Origin: Mesorhizobium erdmanii USDA 3471
Lineage (GTDB): Bacteria; Pseudomonadota; Alphaproteobacteria; Rhizobiales; Rhizobiaceae
Assembly: GCF_000472705.1 (NCBI RefSeq)
Contig: NZ_KI421453.1
Location: 1-64,000 of the forward strand
Length of the DNA stretch: 64,000 nt
Direction of reading: 5' to 3'
Shown: one piece after another, positions 23,061 to 32,470 of the stretch
Position numbering within the stretch: position 1 is the first letter of the stretch
How the letters are laid out: every line of letters begins with the position of its first letter
Notes under the pieces: model-generated
The model's database searches: none
What the model was told of the DNA's origin: nothing
The model's input: the letters and a program-made list of their open reading frames with translations, nothing else
Program-made: the position numbers and the translations under genes

Positions 23061-23588
23061 TCACTTCGGGGCGCGGTGCTGCTGCTTCGGCGGCGCCACC
23101 CAGATCTCGGCATCGAGCTTCTTTGTCGCCAGGCCGCGCGCCAAAGCCTCGGCGCTGCCGGCACTTTTCGACAGGGACGCAGCCTGGGGCTTGCTGATCA
23201 CCAGCCCGTCGGCAAGCGCGCGGTTTCCCGAAAAGACCCGGGCCAGGAATGGCGTGCGGCTGCCGCGTGCACGGACGAATCGCGCCGCCATGGTTTGCCT
23301 GGCCGTATGGGCGACGACCGCTTCGATCCAGCCTTCCACCAGCCGCGCGCCCGGCTCGAGCAGCAACAGCCAGTCACCCTTGGCCTGCCGGATCCCCGCG
23401 GCGATACCGCCGCTCGCCACATAGTGGCAGCCGGCATGCTCGGCGACATGATGCGTCTGGTCGGTGGAGCCGGTATCGCAAACGACGACCTCACGCACCA
23501 CGCCCTCGACCGCGCCGCCAATCAGCGAGGCGAGCGTGCGGGCGAGAGCCTCCTCGTCATTGCGCGTTTCAATGAGAACACTGAGCAT
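23061..23588 (-). CDS. Family 2 glycosyltransferase-like protein
   Basis: 175 aa, starting MLSVLIETRNDEEALARTLA. The GT-A nucleotide-sugar half is short: VVVCDTGSTDQTHHVAEHAG and GIRQAKGDWLLLLEPGARLV replace the usual DxD region. Only the N-terminal donor-binding part of a GT2 enzyme is present, with a basic C-terminal tail (PPKQQHRAPK). No ribosome site is clear. Catalytic competence is uncertain. It is divergent from the radical SAM gene across 99 bp. Confidence 0.72.
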   Translation of the reverse strand: MLSVLIETRNDEEALARTLASLIGGAVEGVVREVVVCDTGSTDQTHHVAEHAGCHYVASGGIAAGIRQAKGDWLLLLEPGARLVEGWIEAVVAHTARQTMAARFVRARGSRTPFLARVFSGNRALADGLVISKPQAASLSKSAGSAEALARGLATKKLDAEIWVAPPKQQHRAPK

Positions 23589-23687
23589 GTTTAGCCGAAT
23601 AGCGGAAAGCCGCGCACAGCGCCAGTTTTTGCGGCGCAGCATAGAAAGTTCTTGCTTTGTTCTCGCACGGGAAATAGGAATAATTTC

Positions 23688-24893
23688 ATGAGTAGAGCGA
23701 TTCGACAGAATATGGACAGTCCCTGGGAGCGGGCCAAGATGGAACCGATCGTGCGCGCCGACATTGCAGCCTTCGGAGCAGGACGAGCCGAGATGGCCAA
23801 TGCGATGATCGAGCAGAGTGGCATGCGTATCCGCCCGGACCGCAATCGCGGCCGCTCGGCGGGCATCAATCCGTCCGGCCGCTTCGAACCGGTCAGCCGG
23901 CACGTGTTCGACGATGGCTGGAGTTCTCTGGAGGAACTGCCGCCGTTCAAGACCGAGGTGCAGGTGGAAAAGCCGCGCACCATCATCACCCGCAACGAAT
24001 CGCCCGACATTTCCTTCGACCGGTCGATCAATCCCTATCGCGGCTGCGAGCATGGCTGCGTCTATTGCTTCGCGCGGCCGACGCACGCCTTCATGGGCCT
24101 GTCGCCGGGGCTGGACTTCGAATCCAAGCTATTCGCCAAGCCGGATGCGGCGCGGCTGCTCGACAAGGAGCTGTCGAAGGACGGCTACCAGCCGCGCACC
24201 GTCGCCATCGGCACCAACACCGATCCCTACCAGCCGATCGAGAAACAGTACCGGATCATGCGCGAGATCCTCGAAGTGCTGGAAGCGCGCGGCCACCCGG
24301 TCGGCATCGTCACCAAATCCGCCCTGGTGACGCGCGACATCGACATCTTGTCGCGCATGGCCGAACGCGGGCTGGCCAAGGTGGCGCTGTCGGTGACGAC
24401 GATGGACCGCATGCTGGCCAGGACGATGGAGCCCCGCGCGTCGACGCCGACCAAGCGGCTGGAGGCGATCCGGCAGCTGTCGGATGCCGGCATTCCGACT
24501 TCGGTCATGGTGGCGCCGATCATCCCCGGCCTCACCGACCAGGAGATGGAACGGATCCTCGATTCGGCGCGCGCAGCCGGAGCACGCGAGGCGGGTTATG
24601 TCGTGCTGCGTCTACCGCTGGAAGTCAGCCCGATCTTCAAGGACTGGCTGCTGCGCCACTATCCCGACCGCTATCGCCACGTCATGTCGCTGATCCGCTC
24701 GATGCGCGACGGCAAGGACTACGATTCGGAATGGGGCAAGCGGATGAAGGGCGCCGGACCCTATGCCTGGCAGATCGGCCGCCGCTTCGAGATCACCGCC
24801 AAACGGCTCGGCCTCAATGCCGAACGGCGTACGCTGCGCACCGACCAGTTCGTCGCGGCCGGCAAGGACCAGGAACAGCTGATGCTGCTCTGA
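23688..24893 (+). CDS. PA0069-type radical SAM protein
   Basis: 401 aa. The ATG at 23688 has AGGAA 8 nt upstream. The iron-sulfur motif is CEHGCVYC within SINPYRGCEHGCVYCFARPT, followed by VAIGTNTDPYQPIEKQYRI and VMVAPIIPGLTD. This is the PA0069/Rv2578c family related to spore photoproduct lyase; the reaction is unknown. The C-terminal region (GRRFEITAKRLGLN, ending KDQEQLMLL) is family-typical. It is followed 154 bp later by rnhB. Confidence 0.87.
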   Translation: MSRAIRQNMDSPWERAKMEPIVRADIAAFGAGRAEMANAMIEQSGMRIRPDRNRGRSAGINPSGRFEPVSRHVFDDGWSSLEELPPFKTEVQVEKPRTIITRNESPDISFDRSINPYRGCEHGCVYCFARPTHAFMGLSPGLDFESKLFAKPDAARLLDKELSKDGYQPRTVAIGTNTDPYQPIEKQYRIMREILEVLEARGHPVGIVTKSALVTRDIDILSRMAERGLAKVALSVTTMDRMLARTMEPRASTPTKRLEAIRQLSDAGIPTSVMVAPIIPGLTDQEMERILDSARAAGAREAGYVVLRLPLEVSPIFKDWLLRHYPDRYRHVMSLIRSMRDGKDYDSEWGKRMKGAGPYAWQIGRRFEITAKRLGLNAERRTLRTDQFVAAGKDQEQLMLL

Positions 24894-25047
24894 GAAGACC
24901 CATCGCTGCCGGCGGTCTCGCCGCAGCGACAGCAAGGAATCCCGTCCGGCCTGCCCCGGCCTGTAGACGGTGCCCTCCCGGTCCGGCGCCCCACCCGACC
25001 CGGAGGGACTTGCGGAGAATCGGAGCCGATGCGAACCTCGCCGCAAC

Positions 25048-25743
25048 ATGGCTCGCGCGCGTTCCGATTCTCCGCTTCTCTTCGAAATCGTCGAGAAACC
25101 CGACTTCTCCTTCGAGACGAAGGCGATGGCTGACGGCCTGTGGCCTGTGGCTGGGATGGACGAAGCCGGCCGCGGGCCGCTGGCCGGGCCGGTGGTCGCT
25201 GCGGCGGTGGTGCTCGACCCTGCCAACATTCCCGAAGGTCTCGACGATTCCAAGCGGCTCAGCCATTTGCAGCGCGAGGCACTGTTCCTGCGCATCCTTG
25301 GCTCGGCGCAAGCGGTTTCGATGGCCTCGATTAGCGCCGAAGGCATCGACGGCAGCAATATCCTCAAGGCCAGTCTCGAGGCCATGCGGCGCGCCCTGGT
25401 CGGGCTGTCCGTGCGGCCGAAGCTTGCCCTTGCCGACGGACGCGACGTTCCGCCTGGATTGCCGTGCGACGGCCGCGCGCTGATCAAGGGCGACCAGCGT
25501 TCGCAGTCGATCGCCGCCGCCTCGATCGTGGCGAAGGTGATGCGCGACCGCATGATGTGCGGCTGCGGCAACCACCACGACCGCTACGGCTTCGAGGTCC
25601 ATATGGGCTATGCCACGGCTCGCCATCGCACCGCGATCGAAGCCCATGGCCCGGTCGCGCGCCTGCACCGCGTGTCGTTCGCGCCGTTCAGGCTGGGCGG
25701 GGTTGAGGTGGCGGAAGAAGAGAGCCTGGCCGGGCTGGACTGA
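25048..25743 (+). CDS. rnhB: Ribonuclease HII
   Basis: 231 aa, starting MARARSDSPLLFEIVEKPDF at 25048; an upstream frame is not protein-like. Active-site elements: VAGMDEAGRGPLAGPVVAAA (first Asp-Glu), LDDSKRLSH, LADGRDVP and KGDQRSQSIAAASIVAKVMR, then DRYGFEVHMGYATARH. It removes RNA from RNA-DNA hybrids and single misincorporated ribonucleotides. The insert with CGCGNHHDRYG is slightly Cys-rich but in the usual loop position. Confidence 0.95.
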   Translation: MARARSDSPLLFEIVEKPDFSFETKAMADGLWPVAGMDEAGRGPLAGPVVAAAVVLDPANIPEGLDDSKRLSHLQREALFLRILGSAQAVSMASISAEGIDGSNILKASLEAMRRALVGLSVRPKLALADGRDVPPGLPCDGRALIKGDQRSQSIAAASIVAKVMRDRMMCGCGNHHDRYGFEVHMGYATARHRTAIEAHGPVARLHRVSFAPFRLGGVEVAEEESLAGLD

Positions 25744-25837
25744 GCCGAAGAGCATTTCCTCTCGGTAATTAGCGAGAGCATCGGTGATCTCCCTCACAAA
25801 GGGGAGATCGGCGGCTTCGGTGGACCGCCCAACAAAA

Positions 25838-25863
25838 AAGCCGCCAGGTTGCCCGGGCGGCTT
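25838..25863. terminator. Terminator between rnhB and the F0 ATP synthase operon
   Basis: AAGCCGCC (25838-25845) pairs with GGCGGCTT (25856-25863) around a GC-rich loop. An A-tract at 25834-25839 gives a U-run for leftward transcripts, so it mainly ends the atp operon, whose last gene stops at 25887. It can also stop rightward rnhB transcription. Confidence 0.75.
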
Positions 25864-25886
25864 CTGATTTCCTCGATGCTCTCGGC

Positions 25887-26378
25887 TCAGTTCAGCTTGG
25901 CCCTCACATCCGCGAGCGAAGCCTTGAACAGGTCTGCTCCGGCCTTGGCATCGATCTTGGCGGCCAGCAGCGCGCGGGCGGCCTCGACAGCGATGTCAGC
26001 GGCACTGGCGCGCACCTCGGCAACCGCATCGCGTTCGGCCTGGCCGATCTTCTGTTCGGCTAATGCGGTACGCCGGGCCACATAGTCTTCGGTCTTCTTG
26101 TGCGCTTCGGCGGCGAGCAGTTCGGCCTCGCGCTTGGCGGCGGCAACGATGTCGGCAGCCTCCTGCTCGGCTTCCTTGCGCTTCTTCTTGTACTGGCCGA
26201 GCAGCTGCTGGGCCTCGTCGCGCAGCTTGCGTGCCTCGTCTAGTTCACTGCTGATCCTGGCGGCGCGGGCATCCAGCGCCTTGGCGATCAGCCCAGGCAC
26301 CTTGATGTAGATGGCGACGCCCAGGAAGATGATCAGGGCTATCGTTGCCCAGAGCGTTGCGAGAGATGTAGCGTCCAT
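25887..26378 (-). CDS. atpF: F0F1 ATP synthase subunit b
   Basis: 163 aa. One N-terminal membrane helix (TLWATIALIIFLGVAIYIKV) is followed by a long charged, Ala/Glu-rich coiled coil (LRDEAQQLLGQYKKKRKEAEQEAADIVAAAKREAE is the register). It forms the peripheral stalk as a heterodimer with b' encoded just upstream. It is the last gene of the atpI-B-E-F'-F unit. It starts 10 bp after the b' stop. Confidence 0.93.
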   Translation of the reverse strand: MDATSLATLWATIALIIFLGVAIYIKVPGLIAKALDARAARISSELDEARKLRDEAQQLLGQYKKKRKEAEQEAADIVAAAKREAELLAAEAHKKTEDYVARRTALAEQKIGQAERDAVAEVRASAADIAVEAARALLAAKIDAKAGADLFKASLADVRAKLN

Positions 26379-26388
26379 GATGCGCTCC

Positions 26389-26973
26389 TCACCGGGCCAC
26401 GGATTTGACCGCGGCCGCGATATCGGCCTTGCTGGCCTTGCCGCCGCCGACCAGTGCCTCGACGATCGCCGAAGCGGTGTCCTCTGCGATGCTGCCGACT
26501 TCCTTCATGGCGTTGGCCTTGATGGAAGAAATGCGCGCCTCGGCCTCGCCGAGCCTCTCGTCGAGCGCGGCCTCGATCTTCTTGCGCGCGGTATCGGCTT
26601 CCGTCTTGGCCGCATCGTTTGCCTGCTGGCCGATCGAGTTGGCGTTCTTCTTGGCTTCCGCCAGTTCCTGCTCGTAAGCAGCAACCGCGGCGTCGGCCTC
26701 GCCCTTCAACTTCGATGCCTGGTCAAGGTCCTGGCTGATGCGATCGTTACGGACGTCAATGATGCCGCCAATGCGCGGCATCGCTACCTTCTTCAAGAAG
26801 AGGTAGAACAGCCCGAAGGTGATAGCCAGCCACAGAAGCTGCGACGGAAACGTCGCCGGATCGAATGGCGGGAACGTGCCGTGCGCTTCGGCAGGCACGC
26901 CTGTGCCGGAATGCGTTTCGCCTCCCGTCACCGAGGGCGCGGTCTCTTCCGCAAAGGCAGATGTCACGAACAT
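26389..26973 (-). CDS. atpF': F0F1 ATP synthase subunit b'
   Basis: 194 aa. An N-terminal extension (VTSAFAEETAPSVTGGETH) precedes the membrane helix (FPSQLLWLAITFGLFYLFL) and a long Ala/Glu coiled coil (DLDQASKLKGEADAAVAAYE). The divided b/b' arrangement is typical of alphaproteobacteria and photosynthetic bacteria. The subunit pairs with b to hold the F1 head to subunit a. Confidence 0.92.
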   Translation of the reverse strand: MFVTSAFAEETAPSVTGGETHSGTGVPAEAHGTFPPFDPATFPSQLLWLAITFGLFYLFLKKVAMPRIGGIIDVRNDRISQDLDQASKLKGEADAAVAAYEQELAEAKKNANSIGQQANDAAKTEADTARKKIEAALDERLGEAEARISSIKANAMKEVGSIAEDTASAIVEALVGGGKASKADIAAAVKSVAR

Positions 26974-27035
26974 CTCATTCCCCTGTCCATAAGGTAAGGT
27001 CGCACCATGCGCCCCCCTTCGTCAGCCTGTGTTTC

Positions 27036-27260
27036 TTACTTGAACACCAGGAGGAGCGCGATCAGGAGCGAGAAGATGCCCAGGGCTTCGGTCACGGCGA
27101 AACCGAAGATCAGGCGACCGAACTGGCCATCGGCAGCCGACGGATTGCGCAACGCGCCAGAGAGATAGCTGCCGAAGATGTTGCCCAGGCCAATGCCCGC
27201 GCCACCCATGCCCAGGCAAGCGATACCGGCGCCGATTGCAGCTGCTGCATTTACTTCCAT
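27036..27260 (-). CDS. atpE: F0F1 ATP synthase subunit c
   Basis: 74 aa, starting MEVNAAAAIGAGIACLGMG, with AAGGAG 6 nt upstream. It is a two-helix hairpin with a Gly-rich first helix (GMGGAGIGLGNIFG), the polar loop RNPSAADGQ and the ion-carrying Glu in the second helix (FAVTEALGIFSLLIA). The sequence pattern is that of a proton-type ring. The gene lies between atpB and atpF'. Confidence 0.96.
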   Translation of the reverse strand: MEVNAAAAIGAGIACLGMGGAGIGLGNIFGSYLSGALRNPSAADGQFGRLIFGFAVTEALGIFSLLIALLLVFK

Positions 27261-27321
27261 GTCAAACTCCTTGTGGTTCCGTTGTTGCAGATTTGTGGTT
27301 GGCGTCATGCGCCGGTGAGAT

Positions 27322-28080
27322 TTAGTGGCTGGGGTGCAGGGCGTCGTTGAGATACATGCAGGTCAAAACCGCGAAGACGTAGGCCTGCAGGAAGGCGACG
27401 AGCAGCTCCAGTGCCGTCAGCGCAACCGCCATTGCCAGCGGCAGGATCGAGCCCGCCACGCCAACCGCACCGAGCGCGGAGAGGCTAACGACGAAGCCCG
27501 AAAACACCTTCAGCGTGATGTGGCCGGCCAACATGTTGGCGAACAGACGAACCGAGAGGCTGATCGGGCGCGAGACGAAGGAAATGACTTCGATCGGAAC
27601 GACAAGCACCATCATCACGAGAGGCACGCCTTTCGGCACGAACAGCTTCAGGAAGCCAAGCCCATGCTTCATGAAGCCGTAGACGATGACGGTGCCAATC
27701 ACCAGGATAGCCAGACCGAAGGTGACGATGATGTGGCTGGTGACGGTGAAGAAGTAAGGGAACAGGCCGAGCAGGTTGGCGACCAGCACGAACATGAACA
27801 GCGAAAACACAAGAGGGAAGAACTTCATGCCCTGCGTGCCTGCTGCATCGCGCAACATGTTTGCGACAAATTCGTAGGCCATCTCGGAGACCGACTGCAT
27901 CCGGCCGGGAACCAGGCTGCGGCTCGACGTGGTGAGATAGAGGAAAGCCGCCGCGACGATCACCGTCGCGACCATGAACAGTGCCGAATTTGTGAAGGAC
28001 AGATCGTAGCCGCCGATGTTAATCGGAACCAGCTTGATGATATGGAACTGGTGGATCGGATCGACCTTGTCAGCTGCCAC
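27322..28080 (-). CDS. atpB: F0F1 ATP synthase subunit a
   Basis: A 252-aa polytopic membrane protein. Opening DPIHQFHIIKLVPINIGGYD; conserved SEMAYEFVANMLRDAAG and LSVRLFANMLAGHITLKVF, which contains the essential Arg, and the terminal LQAYVFAVLTCMYLNDA. It forms the proton half-channels against the c ring. Confidence 0.96.
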   Translation of the reverse strand: MAADKVDPIHQFHIIKLVPINIGGYDLSFTNSALFMVATVIVAAAFLYLTTSSRSLVPGRMQSVSEMAYEFVANMLRDAAGTQGMKFFPLVFSLFMFVLVANLLGLFPYFFTVTSHIIVTFGLAILVIGTVIVYGFMKHGLGFLKLFVPKGVPLVMMVLVVPIEVISFVSRPISLSVRLFANMLAGHITLKVFSGFVVSLSALGAVGVAGSILPLAMAVALTALELLVAFLQAYVFAVLTCMYLNDALHPSH

Positions 28081-28137
28081 GTTCTAACCCCGTCAATGCC
28101 GCGTACGGCCAAATTACCATTGCCGCCTGAAGGGCGG

Positions 28138-28545
28138 TCACTTGCTGTCGTCCCGGTCAGAGCGCGATGTGTTGCCCTGTCCGAATTCTGCCACAACGCC
28201 CGCGGAACGCATGACATTGAGCACGCCGGCGCCGAAACCAAGCAGCAGGAAAACGATCAGACCCCATGGCGATGTCCCCGCCATACGGTCGATGATCCAG
28301 CCGATGCCAGCGCCCACCACCACGCCAGCGATAAATTCACTGGAGAGTTTGACCGCCTGGCCATATCCGGCCGCACTGCCCGCTTTCGCGTCGTCTTTCC
28401 CCTCGAGCCGGTTCGGCAGCCTTGTCGCAAGCGATGCTTCAAGTTCACGCCGACGTCGCTCAAGATCGTCGTCGCGGATGCCGGTTTCATGCTGAGTGCC
28501 GGGGCCGGTTTCTCCGGTTCCGTCTGGCCCATTCTTGTCGGCCAT
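28138..28545 (-). CDS. atpI: ATP synthase protein I
   Basis: A 135-aa protein. A polar N-terminus (GETGPGTQHETGIRDDDLERR) precedes two membrane helices (EFIAGVVVGAGIGWIIDRM and GLIVFLLLGFGAGVLNVMR), the AtpI/ATPase_gene1 pattern. It helps c-ring assembly. It is the first gene of the F0 operon, 57 bp before atpB; the promoter must lie in 28546-28680. Confidence 0.87.
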   Translation of the reverse strand: MADKNGPDGTGETGPGTQHETGIRDDDLERRRRELEASLATRLPNRLEGKDDAKAGSAAGYGQAVKLSSEFIAGVVVGAGIGWIIDRMAGTSPWGLIVFLLLGFGAGVLNVMRSAGVVAEFGQGNTSRSDRDDSK

Positions 28546-28801
28546 CGCAACCCCCCTGCCCGGTCAGACCGTCACCGTCCGTCCGCTTCTAAAGTCGCCG
28601 GCAACATAGTTAGAGGGTTTGCGCCCGTCAAGCCACGGGCGGAAGTTCATTGCCTTGTATTTTGCGCAATGAAATCAAAGAATTAGAGAGGTGCGACATC
28701 GTGCCCGCCGCGAGGATGGGGATGCGCCGTGCGAATCCCCCAGGCAATGGCTCCCCGATCAGCCGCGCGGGCGCGAGAAAAGATCGGAGACTGACGGCCG
28801 C

Positions 28802-29986
28802 TCAACTCCAGCCGCCGCCATAGGTGCGGTAGAAGATATGCAGGCCGATCTTGGTCATTTTCTGCATCGTGCGTGCCCAACCGGGATGGACATACTGGGC
28901 GTAGTAATGGGTCGACGATCCGACCTCCGGGATGAAGATCTTGCCGGCGGTGACGGCCATGGCGATGTCCTGCGCGGTCTTGTAGGCGACCGGGCTCTCG
29001 ATGCGCTTCTTCCTGCCGTCGCAAGCGAAGGAGAACTGGCAGCGATTGAACCAGCTGTCATTCTGGTAGACGACGCCGCAGATCGAATTGGGATAGGCCG
29101 GATTGCGGACGCGGTTGAGAATGACCTGGGCGACGGCGGCCTGTCCACGCACCGATTCGCTTCTCGCCTCGAAATAGATGCCGTTGGCCAGGCATGCCTG
29201 CTCCTTCTTGGAGAAGACGCTTTCTGGCAGCGGGTTCTGGATCCACCAATGGTCGCCCTTGGCCATCGGCGGAATGAAGCGGCCGCTGTTGGGCTGCTCA
29301 TCCTGCAGCAGGGCTTCGAAGGGCGAGGCCTTGGCATAGTCCGGCTCGGATTGCGCATAGGCCGTCGCCAGGACATCGGGATGGTCGTTGTTGACCAAAG
29401 CGGCAAGCATGGCCGGCACGCCCGGATCCGGCTTCTTGTCTTCACGCGCATGGAATTCCGCGGCGATCTGGATTTGCTTGCCTTTGAGCTGCGGCTTGGC
29501 GAAGGCCATTTTCAGGCCGCCATCCATGCTCGGTCGCATCAAGGAGGAAGTCCGCTGGAAGATCGAACCTGCGTTGAAGTTCTTCGGCGGCGCAACGGGA
29601 GACACCTGGACGATGCGGCCCTTCTTGTCGGCGCGCACGACGCGATCCTCGTCGGGGGTGGCGCTGACCTTGCCGCCCTTGCCGCGAAACGAGACATTGC
29701 CGACGCCCGCCAGGTGAATGCCCGATCCCGAGATCGAACCGGTGACGTCGGAATCGACGAACGGCATCTCGGCGGCATGCACCGAACCAGCGACGGATCT
29801 CTCGACATAGGAATTCCAGCGCGCGGTGGGCGATTCCAAGCCGGAAACCAGGCTGGTCATGTCCTGGTAGGCGGCGACGGTCGGGAAGCCGATCCAGATG
29901 CCGAGGCCGATGATGAAAGGAGACACAAAATTGCGTTTCTTCTCACCGGCGGCGGCAACAAGCCGCTTCAAGACGCGTCGATGCAC
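28802..29986 (-). CDS. Cell wall hydrolase, SleB type
   Basis: 394 aa from the GTG at 29986 (VHRRVLKRLVAAAGEKK), with GGAGAG upstream. One membrane anchor lies near residues 20-40 (FVSPFIIGLGIWIGFPTVAAY), followed by a long linker. The C-terminal hydrolase_2 (SleB) domain has GIYFEARSESVRGQAAVAQV with the catalytic Glu, ILNRVRNPAYPNSICGVVYQN and CQFSFACDG. It is a likely peptidoglycan lytic transglycosylase-like enzyme at the inner membrane. Alone in its unit. Confidence 0.88.
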   Translation of the reverse strand: MHRRVLKRLVAAAGEKKRNFVSPFIIGLGIWIGFPTVAAYQDMTSLVSGLESPTARWNSYVERSVAGSVHAAEMPFVDSDVTGSISGSGIHLAGVGNVSFRGKGGKVSATPDEDRVVRADKKGRIVQVSPVAPPKNFNAGSIFQRTSSLMRPSMDGGLKMAFAKPQLKGKQIQIAAEFHAREDKKPDPGVPAMLAALVNNDHPDVLATAYAQSEPDYAKASPFEALLQDEQPNSGRFIPPMAKGDHWWIQNPLPESVFSKKEQACLANGIYFEARSESVRGQAAVAQVILNRVRNPAYPNSICGVVYQNDSWFNRCQFSFACDGRKKRIESPVAYKTAQDIAMAVTAGKIFIPEVGSSTHYYAQYVHPGWARTMQKMTKIGLHIFYRTYGGGWS

Positions 29987-30131
29987 GGAACTCTCTCCAG
30001 GAACGCTACTGACCCCACTGGAGAGCAAAATGATGCATTAACCTTGATGGGACGTTAACGGGATCGATCGGGTTTTCTCAGTCGGCTCAAGGTGGTGGTT
30101 TCGAAGTCGGGCGGTTTTGCGGCAGGAACAT

Positions 30132-31415
30132 TCAGGCCGGCCGCAGGAAGATCGGCCACGCGACCACGGCGCATATGGCGGCCGACAGCCATACGCCGGA
30201 CCAGGACCACAGGTGCAGCAGTCCGGGAATGGCTACCGGCACCAGGAAGAAGCCGACGAAAACGAAGGTGTTGGCCAGGCTGAGCGCGGTTCCGACATGG
30301 CCGGCGCCGGCAAGCGTGGCAAGCTCCGTGTAGGCGACCCCGTGCCAGGCGGACACCGAGACGCCCGCGACGATGAGCACCAAGGGAAGGACCGCGATCA
30401 GCAAGGACTGGCCGCCAGGCATGACGGGGCTGGCCAGAACCAGCAGCCAAAGCACGGCGAATGCCAACGCGCTGAGCGCGCTGCAAGAACGCAGAAACTG
30501 ACGCCGGTTGCCGTGGCGGTCGGTGAAACGGCCGCTCCAGACCCGCATGACCATAGCACCGACCTGCACCGCGGCGAGGCTCGCGCTGATCGCCGCCGTC
30601 CCCAACCCGGCGAAATCGTGCAGAAACACCGACGCGAAAGTGAGCACCGCCACCTGCGGAAAGCAGAGAAGGCCGATTGCGGTGGCGATGCGCCAGACCT
30701 CGATGTTGCGCAGTGGGGCCGGTCCGGCCACCGCGGACGACAGCACGTGGCCCGCCGCCGGCGGTTCATGCAGCCAACGCCAGGCGAACAGCGCGGATGC
30801 GCCTGCGAGGAGCCCGAACACGGCGGAGAAGCCGAAAGCGAGCGCGAGCGACGGCAGGACAAGCGCGCCGAGGCCTCCGCCAAGCGGTACCGCCGTCTGC
30901 CGGATGCTCATGGCGAAGCCGCGCTCATTCTCCCGGAACCAGCCCATGATGGCGCGGCCGCTCGAGCCGTTGACACTGCCGCCGAGCAGTCCCGCAATGA
31001 GCAGGCTTGCCGACAGGAGCACCACATCGGGAACGGCCGACCTCGTCGGCACGACGAGCATGGCCATGGCAAGGAGCCATGCGGCCGTCGCGCCAAGCCC
31101 CGTCAGCAGCACGCGGCGGTCGCCCCAGCGATCGGTGAGCAGGCCCCATGGCAATTCGCTGAGCGCAACGCCCAAGCCAAGGACGCCGAGCGCGACGCCA
31201 AGTTCGGCATTGCTCAACTGATAGCCCTGGCGAAGCACGACCGCCGTTGCCGGTATGCCGGAGAAGGTGGCCGAGAAGCTGGCGTTCGCGGCGACACCGA
31301 TGCCAAGAACCTTCCAGCGATGACCTGGGCTGAATACCCTTGCGGCGCGGCCGGTGGCCCTGTCTTTCAGGATTTTCTTAGGCTGTTGGTCGGTGCAGTC
31401 GACAATGGCGGACAT
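30132..31415 (-). CDS. MFS transporter (CynX/NimT-like)
   Basis: A 427-aa protein with about 12 hydrophobic segments. The MFS loop between helices 2 and 3 reads GLLTDRWGDRRVLL, repeated in the second half as GRFTDRHGNRRQFLRS. The start MSAIVDCTDQQ at 31415 is taken over an upstream frame. It is divergent from a LysR regulator across 119 bp that holds two near-identical 16-bp sites, so that regulator probably controls it. The substrate is unknown. Confidence 0.82.
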   Translation of the reverse strand: MSAIVDCTDQQPKKILKDRATGRAARVFSPGHRWKVLGIGVAANASFSATFSGIPATAVVLRQGYQLSNAELGVALGVLGLGVALSELPWGLLTDRWGDRRVLLTGLGATAAWLLAMAMLVVPTRSAVPDVVLLSASLLIAGLLGGSVNGSSGRAIMGWFRENERGFAMSIRQTAVPLGGGLGALVLPSLALAFGFSAVFGLLAGASALFAWRWLHEPPAAGHVLSSAVAGPAPLRNIEVWRIATAIGLLCFPQVAVLTFASVFLHDFAGLGTAAISASLAAVQVGAMVMRVWSGRFTDRHGNRRQFLRSCSALSALAFAVLWLLVLASPVMPGGQSLLIAVLPLVLIVAGVSVSAWHGVAYTELATLAGAGHVGTALSLANTFVFVGFFLVPVAIPGLLHLWSWSGVWLSAAICAVVAWPIFLRPA

Positions 31416-31480
31416 GGCTTCATTCCCGTGGTGGTCCAGTCGCCCGGACCTTGACGGCATCTCTCTAGCGCCATAACTTC

Positions 31481-31527
31481 ATCCTTAAAATCAGGAAGTT
31501 TTGGACTATCGATCCTGAAAAACAGGA
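31481..31527. promoter_or_regulatory. Duplicated operator between MFS and LysR genes
   Basis: ATCCTTAAAATCAGGA (31481-31496) and ATCCTGAAAAACAGGA (31512-31527) differ at two positions and are 31 bp apart, about three helical turns. Each is itself near-palindromic (TCCT...AGGA). The second ends 7 bp before the lysR start codon. Two phased sites in a divergent LysR promoter fit the recognition/activation site pair known for LysR regulators. Confidence 0.6.
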
Positions 31528-31534
31528 CATTCTT

Positions 31535-32452
31535 ATGCATCGCGTGACATTCGACCTCGACGTTCTGCGCAGTTTCGTCACCGGCATGGAACTCGGCAGC
31601 TTCGCCAAGGCCGCCGACCGGCTTGGTCGGTCGACCTCGGCGGTCAGCGCGCAATTGAGGAAACTGGAAGAACAGGCAGCGACGCCGATCTTCCGCAAAG
31701 CCGGGCGCGGCCTAGCCTTGACGGAGGCCGGCGAAACCATGCTCGGTTATGCGCGCCGGCTGCTCGAGCTGAATGACGAGGCGGCGGCGGCGATCCATGA
31801 TGTCGAGCTGGAAGGTTGGGTGCGGCTCGGCCTGCAGGAGGATTTCGGCGAGGCCGTGCTTCCCGACGTTCTTGGACGCTTCGCCCGCGCCCATCCCAAG
31901 GTCAAGATCGAGGCCAGGATCGCGCGCAGCCACCACCTTGCCGAAAGGGTGATGTCAGGCAGCCTCGACATCGCGCTCGCCTGGCACAGCGGCCAGACGC
32001 TGCCCTACAGCGAGCATGTCGCCGACGTTCCCATGCGCTGGATCGGCCCGGCAAAACGCATCGAGACCAGCCTGCGCGAGGGCGAACCGCTGCCGCTGGT
32101 GGCGCTCGAAGCGCCATGCCTGTTGCGCACGGTGGCGACGGAAACACTCGACCGCGCCGGGCTACCCTGGCGCATGGCCTTCTCCAGCCCGAGCCTTGGC
32201 GGCATCTGGGCGGCCGTGGCGGCTGGACTTGGGCTGACGATCCGCACCGATATCGGCCTGCCGGCCAGCGTCAGCGCGATGACGCCCGAGATCGCCGGCC
32301 TGCCGGCATTGCCCAAGATGGCACTTTACCTGCATCGCCGGGATGCCGAACCCGAGCCGGTGGCGGCGCGCCTCGCCGACATCTTGCTGGATGCGGCGCG
32401 GCAGGCACTGCCGGACAATGCGCGGACCACCAGCTTGCGTGCCGTGGCCTGA
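31535..32452 (+). CDS. LysR family transcriptional regulator
   Basis: A 305-aa protein. The N-terminal winged helix-turn-helix reads FDLDVLRSFVTGMELGSFAKAADRLGRSTSAVSAQLRKLE, and the periplasmic-binding-like effector domain starts at about residue 90 (GWVRLGLQEDFGEAVLPDVL). The effector is unknown. It is divergent from the MFS transporter, whose promoter region carries two matching candidate sites, and converges on der. Confidence 0.88.
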   Translation: MHRVTFDLDVLRSFVTGMELGSFAKAADRLGRSTSAVSAQLRKLEEQAATPIFRKAGRGLALTEAGETMLGYARRLLELNDEAAAAIHDVELEGWVRLGLQEDFGEAVLPDVLGRFARAHPKVKIEARIARSHHLAERVMSGSLDIALAWHSGQTLPYSEHVADVPMRWIGPAKRIETSLREGEPLPLVALEAPCLLRTVATETLDRAGLPWRMAFSSPSLGGIWAAVAAGLGLTIRTDIGLPASVSAMTPEIAGLPALPKMALYLHRRDAEPEPVAARLADILLDAARQALPDNARTTSLRAVA

Positions 32453-32470
32453 GCGGACGAGCGACAGGGC

